Shown here one piece after another: positions 53,924 to 64,000 of a stretch of 64,000 nt of DNA. The stretch covers positions 2,392,359 to 2,456,358 of the forward strand of contig NC_087075.1 in NCBI RefSeq assembly GCF_026151205.1, in the 5' to 3' direction. The stretch is from Bolinopsis microptera (taxonomy: Eukaryota > Ctenophora > Tentaculata > Lobata > Bolinopsidae). The notes under the pieces are model-generated. The model was not told the DNA's origin. It saw only the letters and a program-made list of their open reading frames with translations, and searched no databases. The translations under genes were made by a program, and so were the position numbers. The first letter of the stretch is position 1, and each line of letters begins with the position of its first letter.

Positions 53924-56900
53924 CTGTAACATTGAGGCAGTTATTTTTAGCATTAACAACTATAAGGACCTAGGAGGTACCTGTAACATTGAGGCAGTTG
54001 TTTGTAGCATCAACAACTATCAGGACCTAGGAGGTACCTGTAACATTGAGGCAGTTGTTTGTAGCATTAACAACTATCAGGACCTAGGAGGTACCTGTAA
54101 CATTGAGGCAGTTGTTTGTAGCATTAACAACTATCAGGACCTAGGAGGTACCTGTAACATTGAGGCAGTTGTTTGTAGCATTAACAACTATCAGGACCTA
54201 GGAGGTACCTGTAACATTGAGGCAGTTGTTTGTAGCATTAACAACTATCAGGACCTAGGAGGTACCTGTAACATTGAGGCAGTTTATACCATTATAACAA
54301 CTATCAGGACCTAGGAGGTACCTGTAACATTGAGGCAGTTGTTTGTAGCATTAACAACTATCAGGACCTAGGAGGTACCTGTAACATTGAGGCAGTTGTT
54401 TGTAGCATTAACAACTATCAGGACCTAGGAGGTACCTGTAACATTGAGGCAGTTTATACCATTATAACAACTATCAGGACCTAGGAGGTACCTATAACAT
54501 TGAGGCAGTTGTTTGTAGCATTAACAACTATCAGGACCTAGGAGGTACCTGTAACATTGAGGCACTTGTTTGTAGCATCAACAACTATCAGGACCTAGGA
54601 GGTACCTGTAACATTGAGGCAGTTGTTTGTAGCATTAACAACTATCAGGACCTAGGAGGTACCTGTAACATTGAGGCAGTTGTTTGTAGCATCAACAACT
54701 ATCAGGACCTAGGAGGTACCTGTAACATCGAGGCAGTTTTTTGTAGCATTAACAACTATCAGGACCTAGGAGGTACCTGTAACATTGAGGCAGTTGTTTG
54801 TAGCATTAACAACTATCAGGACCTAGGAGGTACCTGTAACATTGAGGCAGTTGTTTGTAGCATTAACAACTATCAGGACCTAGGAGGTACCTGTAACATT
54901 GAGGCAGTTTATACCATTATAACAACTATCAGGACCTAGGAGGTAACTGTAACATTGAGGCAGTTGTTTGTAGCATTAACAACTATCAGGACCTAGGAGG
55001 TACCTGTAACATTGAGGCAGTTGTTTGTAGCATTAACAACTATCAGGAGCTAGGAGGTACCTGTAACATTGAGGCAGTTGTTTGTAGCATTAACAACTAT
55101 CAGGACCTAGGAGGTACCTGTAACATTGAGGCAGTTGTTTGTAGCATTAACAACTATCAGGACCTAGGAGGTACCTGTAACATTGAGGCAGTTGTTTGTA
55201 GCATTAACAACTATCAGGACCTAGGAGGTACCTGTAACATTGAGGCAGTTGTTTGTAGCATTAACAACTATCAGGACCTAGGAGGTACCTGTAACATTGA
55301 GGCAGTTGTTTGTAGCATTAACAACTATCAGGTCCTAGGAGGTACCTGTAACATTGAGGCAGTTGTTTGTAGCATTAACAACTATCAGGACCTAGGAGGT
55401 ACCTGTAACATTGAGGCAGTTGTTTGTAGCATTAACAACTATCAGGACCTAGGAGGTACCTGTAACATTGAGGCAGTTGTTTGTAGCATTAACAACTATC
55501 AGGTCCTAGGAGGTACCTGTAACATTGAGGCAGTTGTTTGTAGCATTAACAACTATCAGGACCTAGGAGGTACCTGTAACATTGAGGCAGTTGTTTGTAG
55601 CATTAACAACTATCAGGACCTAGGAGGTACCTGTAACATTGAGGCAGTTGTTTGTAGCATTAACAACTATCAGGACTTAGGAGGTACCTGTAACATTGAG
55701 GCAGTTGTTTGTAGCATTAACAACTATCAGGACTTAGGAGGTACCTGTAACATTGAGGCAGTTGTTTGTAGCATTAACAACTATCAGGACCTAGGAGGTA
55801 CCTGTAACATTGAGGCAGTTGTTTGTAGCATTAACAACTATCAGGTCCTAGGAGGTACCTGTAACATTGAGGCAGTTGTTTGTAGCATTAACAACTATCA
55901 GGAGCTAGGAGGTACCTGTAACATTGAGGCAGTTGTTTGTAGCATTAACAACTATCAGGACTTAGGAGGTACCTGTAACATTGAGGCAGTTGTTTGTAGC
56001 ATTAACAACTATCAGGACCTAGGAGGTACCTGTAACATTGAGGCAGTTGTTTGTAGCATTAACAACTATCAGGACTTAGGAGGTACCTGTAACATTGAGG
56101 CAGTTGTTTGTAGCATTAAAGCATTAACAACTATCAGGACCTAGGAGGTACCTGTAACATTGAGGCAGTTGTTTGTAGCATCAACAACTATCAGGACCTA
56201 GGAGGTACCTGTAACATTGAGGCAGTTGTTTGTAGCATCAACAACTATCAGGACCTAGGAGGTACCTGTAACATTGAGGCAGTTGTTTGTAGCATTAACA
56301 ACTATCAGGACCTAGGAGGTACCTGTAACATTGAGGCAGTTGTTTGTAGCATTAACAACTATCAGGACCTAGGAGGTACCTGTAACATTGATGCACTTGT
56401 TTGTAGCATTAACAACTATCAGGACATCCCCATCTTAATCTAATGACACTCCTTCACTCCTTTAATGTATTTATTAATAGTAGTGATATTAGGTGAGAGC
56501 GCTATGTACTATTGCATTACTTTTAGTATTACTATACTGCTACTTAAGTTATTCTAGTTTAGTATTCCTACTAGTTTAGACTTTAGAGCACTTACCAGTG
56601 ACCGTTAGCTTTAAAAGCGTTCCAGGCATGTCTCATTTGCTGGTCCAGTGGAAGGTTCTTGTTAAACTGGTGACCTTTTGAGTAACCACTAATCTGAAAA
56701 CATGAAGACAGTAACAACAAAATGTAACATTACTACTAATAGCGTTAAAAAATTTAACATAGCGTTACTTATATTAGTAGGAGGAAGCTTAGAGCAGAAA
56801 GCTTAACAAAACGAAAAGGTGTATTTTCAAAAGTCTGTCCCATTTTCAAATATGAAATTTTCTGAACACAAATTTGACAGATTGGATGAAATTTTTGCCC

Positions 56901-59900
56901 AGAAACCAATTAGTCAGTTAATTGATGATGGTAAGAAACCAAATTGAGGTACTGGGAGTCAAAATCCCGAATAATATTGCAAAATCATATTGTCCCAATG
57001 TCTGTCTCATTTTCAGTTTTTGAAGATGACATTTTCAGGACCGAAATTTTACAGTTTTTGCTGATTTTTCAGCCGCAACCAATTAGTAAGTCAGCTATAG
57101 GTGACATATGACACGATTGAGGTGCTGGAAGTTTGATTTGGGTCGGAGGAATTGGACACAGCAGAAAGTTTAACAAAACGAAAAGTTGTATTTTCGAAAG
57201 TTTGTCCCATTTTCAAATATGAAATTTTCTGAACACTTATTTGACAGATTGGATGAAATTTAGGCCCAGAAACCATTTAGTAAGTTAATTGATGATGGTA
57301 TGAAACCAAATTGAGGTATTGGGAGTCAAAATCCCGAATAATATTGCAAAATCATATTGTCCCGATGTCTGTTTCATTTTCAGTTTTTGAAGATGAAATT
57401 TTCAGGACCGAAATTTTACAGTTTTTGCTGATTTTTCAGCTGCAACCAATTAGTAAGTCAGCTATAGGTGGCATATGACACGATTGAGGTGCTGGAAGTT
57501 TGATTTGGGTCGGAGGAAGGACACAGCAGAAAGTTTAACAAAACGAAAAGTCTATTTTCGAAAGTTTGTCCCATTTTCAAATATGAAATTTTCTGAACAC
57601 TCATTTGACAGATTGGATGAAATTTTGGCCCAGAAACCATTTAGTAAGTTAATTGATGATAGTATGAAACCAAATTGAGGTATTGGGAGTCAAAATCCCG
57701 AATAAAATTGCAAAAACATATTGTCCCAATGTCTGTCCCATTTTCAGTTTTTGAAAATGAAATTTCCAGGACCGAAATTTTACAGTTTTGGCTGATTTTT
57801 TTCAGCTGCAACCAATTAGTAAGTTAACTATAGGTGGCATATGACACGATTTAGCTGGAAAATTGCAAACTCATATTGTCTCAGATGATTACAGAGAAAT
57901 TATACTCAAAATTATACTCAGAACTTTTCGGCCGGGTGGTTTAGTTGTTACACGTTCGCCTCCCAAGCAGAAGGGCCGGATTCAAATCCGGTCGGATGCA
58001 AGTCGGCCAGTTATCAAACTGTTATTTGGTACAGCTTCGGCTGGTGATACACACGGCCAGGTAGCGCAGTTGGTTAGAACGCCTGTCTTACAATCGTTAG
58101 GTTGCGAGTTCGAATCCCACTGACTGCCTGGTCGTGGGGTGAGCGTCGTCGACGTTTAGCTAAGGATCATGAGTGGTCTATGCAGCCCCCCGGTCTACTC
58201 AGCCGAATACTCGAGAAATCGGGTGTGAGGGTTAAATGAGGAGCTGCACATTGCAGCAAAGTCTCGGGCGAAGAAAGTATGGTACACACTACCTTAACCG
58301 TCACTGGCCAAAAAGATCCTTCGGCTTCCTGTAATTGGCTGGTTGCACTTGTGTAACAATGTGGCTGTTGGAATACACCGAAGTAAAATAAGTGTCTTGA
58401 TAGAAAAAACTCTCTGGCTCGTAGGACTAACCCCCCTACAGCTAGTATAGTGCCTCGGCACAGAGTGGCTTAGGGTTAATGAAAAGGAGTTAAGCACCTC
58501 TGGCCATCCCAACACCGGGAGTGACCTAGCCTTGTACCTTGTATCACCGGGAGTGACCTAGCCTTGTAGCTTGTATCACCGGGAGCGACCTAGCCTTGTA
58601 TCTTGTATCACCGGGAGTGACCTAGCCTTGTAGCTTGTATCACCGGGAGTGACCTAGCCTTGTAGCTTGTATCACCGGGAGTGACCTAGCCTTGTATCTT
58701 GTATCACCGGGAGTGACCTAGCCTTGTAGCTTGTATCACCGGGAGTGACCTAACATTGTATATTGTATCACCGGGAGTGACCTAGCCTTGTAGCTTGTAT
58801 CACCGGGAGTGACCTAGCCTTGTATCTTGTATCACCGGGAGCGACCTAGCCTTGTATCTTGTATCACCGGGAGTGACCTAGCCTTGTATCTTGTATCACC
58901 GGGAGTGACCTAGCCTTGTAGCTTGTATCACCGGGAGTGACCTAGCCTTGTATCTTGTATCACCGGGAGTGACCTAGCCTTGTATCTTGTATCACCGGGA
59001 GTGACCTAGCCTTGTATCTTGTATCACCGGGAGTGACCTAGCCTTGTATCTTGTATCACCGGGAGTGACCTAGCCTTGTATCTTGTATCACCGGGAGTGA
59101 CCTAGCCTTGTATCTTGTATCACCGGGAGTGACCTAGCCTTGTATCTTGTATCACCGGGAGTGACCTAGCCTTGTATCTTGTATCACCGGGAGTGACCTA
59201 GCCTTGTAGCTTGTATCACCGGGAGTGACCTAGCCTTGTATCTTGTATCACCGGGAGTGACCTAGCCTTGTAGCTTGTATCACCGGGAGTGACCTAGCCT
59301 TGTAGCTTGTATCACCGGGAGTGACCTAGCCTTGTATCTTGTATCACCGGGAGTGACCTAGCCTTGTATCTTGTATCACCGGGAGTGACCTAGCCTTGTA
59401 TCTTGTATCACCGGGAGTGACCTAGCCTTGTATCTTGTATCACCGGGAGTGACCTAGCCTTGTATCTTGTATCACCGGGAGTGACCTAGCCTTGTAGCTT
59501 GTATCACCGGGAGTGACCTAGCCTTGTATCTTGTATCACCGGGAGTGACCTAGCCTTGTATCTTGTATCACCGGGAGTGACCTAGCCTTGTATCTTGTAT
59601 CACCGGGAGTGACCTAGCCTTGTATCTTGTATCACCGGGAGTGACCTAGCCTTGTATCTTGTATCACCGGGAGTGACCTAGCCTTGTATCTTGTATCACC
59701 GGGAGTGACCTAGCCTTGTATCTTGTATCACCGGGAGTGACCTAGCCTTGTATCTTGTATCACCGGGAGTGACCTAGCCTTGTATCTTGTATCACCGGGA
59801 GTGACCTAGCCTTGTATCTTGTATCACCGGGAGTGACCTAGCCTTGTATCTTGTATCACCGGGAGTGACCTAGCCTTGTATCTTGTATCACCGGGAGTGA

Positions 59901-62900
59901 CCTAGCCTTGTAGCTTGTATCACCGGGAGTGACCTAGCCTTGTAGCTTGTATCACCGGGAGTGACCTAGCCTTGTATCTTGTATCACCGGGAGTGACCTA
60001 GCCTTGTATCTTGTATCACCGGGAGTGACCTAGCCTTGTATCTTGTATCACCGGGAGTGACCTAGCCTTGTATCTTGTATCACCGGGAGTGACCTAGCCT
60101 TGTATCTTGTATCACCGGGAGTGACCTAGCCTTGTAGCTTGTATCACCGGGAGTGACCTAGCCTTGTATCTTGTATCACCGGGAGTGACCTAGCCTTGTA
60201 TCTTGTATCACCGGGAGTGACCTAGCCTTGTATCTTGTATCACCGGGAGTGACCTAGCCTTGTATCTTGTATCACCGGGAGTGACCTAGCCTTGTATCTT
60301 GTATCACCGGGAGTGACCTAGCCTTGTATCTTGTATCACCGGGAGTGACCTAGCCTTGTATCTTGTATCACCGGGAGTGACCTAGCCTTGTATCTTGTAT
60401 CACCGGGAGTGACCTAGCCTTGTATCTTGTATCACCGGGAGTGACCTAGCCTTGTATCTTGTATCACCGGGAGTGACCTAGCCTTGTATCTTGTATCACC
60501 GGGAGTGACCTAGCCTTGTATCTTGTATCACCGGGAGTGACCTAGCCTTGTATCTTGTATCACCGGGAGTGACCTAGCCTTGTATCTTGTATCACCGGGA
60601 GTGACCTAGCCTTGTATCTTGTATCACCGGGAGTGACCTAGCCTTGTAGCTTGTATCACCGGGAGTGACCTAGCCTTGTATCTTGTATCACCGGGAGTGA
60701 CCTAGCCTTGTATCTTGTATCACCGGGAGTGACCTAGCCTTGTATCTTGTATCACCGGGAGTGACCTAGCCTTGTAGCTTGTATCACCGGGAGTGACCTA
60801 GCCTTGTAGCTTGTATCACCGGGAGTGACCTAGCCTTGTATCTTGTATCACCGGGAGTGACCTAGCCTTGTATCTTGTATCACCGGGAGTGACCTAGCCT
60901 TGTATCTTGTATCACCGGGAGTGACCTAGCCTTGTATCTTGTATCACCGGGAGTGACCTAGCCTTGTATCTTGTATCACCGGGAGTGACCTAGCCTTGTA
61001 GCTTGTATCACGTAAAAAGCCTGCTACTCACATAAACAGCTTTAACCCCAGCAGCATCACACAGCGCCTTGAAGAGGTTAGCATAGCCTGCACACACACT
61101 GGTACGGTTAGCTAGGGTACCCTCTGCCGTTACATCTGGGTACCGCATAGCTAGGTAGTCCGCTACTGCATAGCTTATATTCTCCGTTATCCATCTGGGA
61201 TGTGGTGCTTACATTAGTTGGTGTTGATTCATTTGGGATGTGGTGTTTACATTAGTTGATGTTGATTCATTTGGGATGTGGTTTTTACATTAGTTAGTGT
61301 TGATCCATCTGGGATGTGGTGTTTACATAAGTTGGTGTTGATCCATCTGGGATGTGGTGTTTACATTAGTTGGTGTTGATCCATCTGGGATGTGGTGTTT
61401 ACATTAGTTGGTGTTGATTCATCTGGGATGTGGTGTTTACATAAGTTGGTGTTGATCCATCTGGGATGTGGTGTTTACATTAGTTGGTGTTGATTCATTT
61501 GGGATGTGGTGTTTACATTAGTTGGTGTTGATTCATTTGGGATGTGGTGTTTACATTAGTTGGTGTTGATTCATTTGGGATGTGGTGCTTATGCATAAGT
61601 TGGTGTTGATTCATTTGGGATGTGGTGCTTACATTAGTTGGTGTTGATTCATTTGGGATGTGGTGTTTACATTAGTTGATGTTGATTTATTTGGGATGTG
61701 GTGTTTACATTAGTTGGCGTTGATTCATCTGGGATGTGGTGTTTACATTAGTTAGTGTTGATTCATTTGGGATGTGGTGTTTACATTAGTTGGTGTTGGT
61801 TCATTTGGGATGTGGTGCTTACATAAGTTGGTGTTGATTCATTTGGGATGTGGTGCTTACATTAGTTGGTGTTGATTCATTTGGGATGTGGTGTTTACAT
61901 TAGTTGGTGTTGATTCATTTGGGATGAGGTGTTTACATTAGTTGATGTTGATTTATTTGGGATGTGGTGTTTACATTAGTTGGCGTTGATTCATCTGGGA
62001 TGTGGTGTTTACATTAGTTAGTGTTGATTCATTTGGGATGTGGTGTTTACATTAGTTGGTGTTGATTCATTTGGGATGTGGTGTTTACATTAGTTGGTGT
62101 TGATTCATTTGGGATGAGGTGTTTACATTAGTTGGTGTTGATTTATTTGGGATGTGGTGTTTACATTAGTTGGCGTTGATTCATTTGGGATGTGGTGTTT
62201 ACATTAGTTGGTGTTGATTCATTTGGGATGTGGTGTTTACATTAGTTGGTGTTGATTGTGTTTATGAGGTTGGTTTGCGCAGGTAATGGATGATGTGAGT
62301 ATATGATTCACACTCAGTAGAATGGTCCGGATCACTCATGTCCTTTCTGACGATGTTAAAGTATATTACAATGAACATATTCACGAAGTAACCAAATACC
62401 TGTAGATAGCTCTGGCCTTGTGGCCTTCATCAGAGAACTTGCTGGTTAGGTACTGAGCTAACATCTGTAATGACTCTGTAGCCTCAGTAGGAGCGTTGAT
62501 TGCGTGCATATCTATATCCCTGGGATCATGTGTAGTCTTACTACTAGTGTTACTTGTAGGAACTGGGATCATGTGTAGTCTTACTACTAGTGTTACTTGT
62601 AGGAACTGGGATCATGTGTAGTCTTACTACTAGTGTTACTTGTAGGAACTGGACAGGACTGTCAACAACAAGACAAAAGGAAATCAGGCTTATTCTGCGT
62701 CTCACTAATGGCTCAGTTCGTACTAGTAGCACTATACTATATAGAAGCAGTAATAAATAATAATGAGAACTTACTGGAGCTCTTTGGGAGCGTTTTTTAT
62801 CTTCTCTGCCTTTTTCCTAGCGCGGTAGTTTCTCACAAGTCTCTGTATCAGTACCTTGGGTACAATAACAATAACAATAACGATAACAATAACAATAACA

Positions 62901-63374
62901 ATAACAATAACAATAACAATAACAATAACAATAACAATAACGATATCATTACCTGGGGACCTCAGGCTATTAATCACGGATCAGGAAACCGAATAAAACC
63001 AACACTTCGTTTTAATTTACCTCTTTTTGTTTGTTTATTGTTTTTCAGCTATTAAAATAAACCTGGATACTGTATATTAAAGTCACTTTTGTGACGGTAC
63101 ATTAGAACTAGGCTCCCTCTCTAGCTCTGATACGTGACAGGAATTAACGACTGTCACGTGTCAAGCCAGCACTGTCACGTGTCAAGCCAGCACTTACCAC
63201 AGCTCGGCACTTGTTAAGCTGTCACGTGTTAAGCCAACACTGTCACGTGTCAAGCCAGCACTTACCACAGCTCTGCTGAGTGTCCACATTGAGGCGGTGT
63301 TTTTCTCAACTTTGTAGAAAGCTACCATGTTGGGTCTCGCGAATACACCTCTGCCCAGCTCACACTTGAAATAC
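53858..63374 (-). CDS. Module B: duplicated exons 3-8 of the CAP-Gly/IQ/TGc gene
   Basis: Exons 63266-63374, 62775-62854, 62400-62519, 61032-61194, 56596-56693 and 53858-53923 correspond one to one with A3-A8, with the same lengths, phases and splice sites. Across 636 exon bases I count 12 differences from module A, 11 synonymous and one Lys/Gln. That pattern indicates selection on protein in both modules. Exons 1-2 must lie beyond 64000 behind the 76-bp array. Exon B8 can splice in phase to A1 (CA plus G, Gln), so A and B may be one gene with two modules; two tandem genes are the alternative. Catalytic Cys and His are kept, and Glu replaces Asp here too. Confidence 0.83.
53918..56425. repeat. 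57-bp minisatellite in intron 7 of module B, about 44 units
   Basis: Same unit as 28828-33265. It has three 56-bp TTATACCATTATAAC units (about 54284, 54456, 54909) and one unit with a 9-bp duplication (about 56116). Variant order differs from module A. Confidence 0.95.
56596..56693 (-). CDS. Exon B7: TGc histidine exon
   Basis: 98 bp with RHAWNAFKANGHW. One CAC/CAT synonymous difference from A7. Same acceptor and GTAAGT donor. Confidence 0.88.
56783..57860. repeat. ~366-bp tandem repeat, three units, module B
   Basis: Units begin at about 56793, 57160 and 57524, matching 33640-34715 with small differences. No coding potential. Confidence 0.88.
57926..58507 (+). mobile_element. tRNA-derived SINE (copy in module B), interrupted
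   Basis: Counterpart of 34783-35020, split at about 58054 by a second SINE and resuming at about 58408 with CTCTCTGGCTCG. Confidence 0.7.
58055..58407 (+). mobile_element. Second tRNA-derived SINE, nested, absent from module A
   Basis: Starts GGCCAGGTAGCGCAGTTGG (A box TAGCGCAGTTGG) with a B box GAGTTCGAATCCC about 45 bases later, then a ~270-bp body ending in AAAAAA. Anticodon-arm pairing is poor, so it is a SINE rather than a working tRNA. Module A keeps the empty site (about 34907-34912). Confidence 0.78.
58508..61012. repeat. 32-bp minisatellite in intron 6 of module B, about 78 units
   Basis: Same unit as 35020-37690 but far more uniform: few CCAGG or GAGCGACC variants, with GTAGCTTG the main variant. 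Uniformity suggests recent turnover. Confidence 0.95.
61032..61194 (-). CDS. Exon B6: TGc nucleophile exon
   Basis: 163 bp with WITENISYAVADYL and TSVCAGYANLF. Four base differences from A6, all third-position synonymous. Confidence 0.92.
61195..62250. repeat. 38-bp minisatellite in intron 5 of module B, about 28 units
   Basis: Like 37871-38320. Units near 61300-61490 read CCATCTGGGATGTGG on the plus strand, preserving the exact exon 6 acceptor CCCAG/ATGG; most others have changed to CCCAAATG. Confidence 0.95.
62400..62519 (-). CDS. Exon B5: N-terminal part of TGc domain
   Basis: 120 bp with DIDMHAINAPTEATESLQM. Differs from A5 at three bases: two synonymous and one Lys-to-Gln (62455). Confidence 0.88.
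62520..62648. repeat. Nascent 43-bp array at the exon 5 acceptor, three units
   Basis: The 43 bases ending in the acceptor (minus strand GACTACACATGATCCCAG) are present three times, against once in module A (38586-38628). Each unit ends with an AG acceptor; only the last joins in phase to the exon. Confidence 0.9.
62775..62854 (-). CDS. Exon B4: IQ-like motif exon
   Basis: 80 bp matching A4 in every base I compared, LIQRLVRNYRARKK, with the same donor and acceptor. Confidence 0.85.
62863..62945. repeat. (AACAAT)n expanded beside the B4 acceptor, about 14 units
   Basis: Hexamer run with three G-bearing variants. Module A has about five units at the same place. Confidence 0.92.
63150..63262. 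repeat. Short 21-bp array in intron 3 of module B
   Basis: About four CACGTG-bearing units, interrupted by a duplicated donor-side segment (CTTACCACAGCTC near 63191-63203), against about 18 units in module A. Confidence 0.85.
63266..63374 (-). CDS. Exon B3: C-terminal half of CAP-Gly
   Basis: 109 bp with YFKCELGRGVFARPNMV. Four synonymous differences from A3. Donor GTAAGT. Confidence 0.9.
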
Positions 63375-63635
63375 CTGCAACAGGAACATATTTAGTAACC
63401 GTAGTAACCGTAGTAACCACAGTAACCGTAGTAACCACAGTAACCGTAGTAACCATAGTAACCTCTGCTACCATGTTGGGTCTCGCGAAAACACCTCTAC
63501 CCAGCTATACCTGCAACAGGAACAAATTTAGTAACCGTATTAACTGTAGTAACCACAGTAACCGTAGTGACCATAGTAACCACTGCTACCATGTTGGGTC
63601 ACCTCTACCCAGCTATACCTGCAACAGGAACGTGC
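63375..63635 (-). pseudogene. Two tandem copies of the exon 3 acceptor region with (GTAACC)n
   Basis: CTGTTGCAG acceptor copies with about 40 bases of exon 3 text recur at about 63472-63523 and 63588-63632, separated by GTAACC-type runs. The second has lost part of the exon text (TCGCGAAAAC missing). Confidence 0.82.
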
Positions 63636-63698
63636 TGTTCTTAAATTCTTAAAACTATCAAATAACGGAGTAGTTCGCTGTTTATTAGTCTCATGATT

Positions 63699-63815
63699 GA
63701 AATACTGATAGTTGGATATTATCCGGTTTGAAGAGACAAGGACAAATGAAATAACTTCCTTGTTTCATTTGTCCTTGTCTCTTCAAACCGGATAATATCC
63801 AACTATCAGTATTTC
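63699..63815. repeat. 117-bp palindrome (53-bp arms)
   Basis: GAAATACTGATAGTTGGATA... mirrors ...ATATCCAACTATCAGTATTTC around a ~10-bp loop. It sits within ~240 bp (63630-63868) absent from module A at the same position, so it came with a separate insertion. Confidence 0.9.
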
Positions 63816-63869
63816 TTAAACTATAGCGTGATAACACCTATCAAGTGGTTAGATGGTAACACCAGTAAT

Positions 63870-64000
63870 AGTATCCAGAACTACCACCTCCCCACACGTG
63901 ATGCCCATATAAGGAAATGTTAAAACTACTACAGAACTCCTCACTAGTATCCAGAACCACCACCTCCCCCCACGTGATGCCCATATAAGGAGATGTTAAA
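63870..64000. repeat. Start of the 76-bp array of module B
   Basis: Almost two 76-bp units run off the window end. By analogy with module A, exons B2 and B1 lie beyond this array. Confidence 0.93.

Noticed and set aside
58055-58130. Functional tRNA gene
   Set aside because: Anticodon stem does not pair and a ~270-bp SINE body with A-tail follows; module A shows the empty site.
62633-63055. 140-codon plus-strand frame with poly-Asn
   Set aside because: Asn run comes from (AACAAT)n; the strand with conserved exons and splice sites is the minus strand.

Overview
This is nuclear DNA of an animal, most likely a non-vertebrate metazoan. The genes have GT-AG introns. There is an LDLa-bearing seven-transmembrane receptor, a CAP-Gly / transglutaminase-like gene, a Copia LTR retrotransposon, LINE remnants, tRNA-derived SINEs, several short inverted-repeat elements and short TTAGGG tracts. 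I cannot name the species. Nothing looks bacterial or viral.

1-17.8 kb is a nest of mobile elements. An RNase H LINE remnant (2.8-3.7 kb) is followed by a large inverted repeat (outer ends 4323 and 12914). Its left arm was split by a LINE fragment on the minus strand (4397-4890 and 10607-11500), and that LINE was in turn split by an intact Copia element (4891-10606; 190-bp LTRs without a visible difference; TGAAC target duplication; 1538-codon ORF). Around these lie a 0.86-kb TIR element, a GGGGTCGTTCA-type MITE, a ~190-bp repeat family and four copies of an 86-105-bp element with 8-9-bp target duplications.

18.1-22.0 kb (minus) is a two-exon gene for an LDLa class A receptor. Its first exon carries a signal peptide and about 42 copies of a 12-bp unit coding for a Leu-Pro-Gly-Ser tetrapeptide. 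22.6-25.0 kb is a ~1-kb unit repeated about 2.4 times and tagged by small insertions.

25.2-64.0 kb (minus) looks like a field of minisatellites but is a gene. Splice-aware reading finds eight exons (28,770-49,115) that join in phase: a CAP-Gly domain, an IQ-like motif, then a transglutaminase-like domain of kyphoscoliosis-peptidase/hillarin type. A second copy of exons 3-8 lies at 53,858-63,374. Exons of the two copies differ at 12 sites by my count, 11 of them synonymous, so both appear to be kept as coding sequence. Nearly every intron holds its own tandem array (10, 21, ~30, 32, 38, 57 and 76 bp units), usually touching a splice site; the ~30-, 38- and 57-bp units contain pieces of the adjoining exon and splice junction. 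About 0.8 kb of coding sequence is thereby spread over 20 kb. The duplication junction itself joins two of these arrays. I regard these splice-junction-derived arrays and the CAP-Gly/IQ/transglutaminase architecture as the most interesting content of the window.
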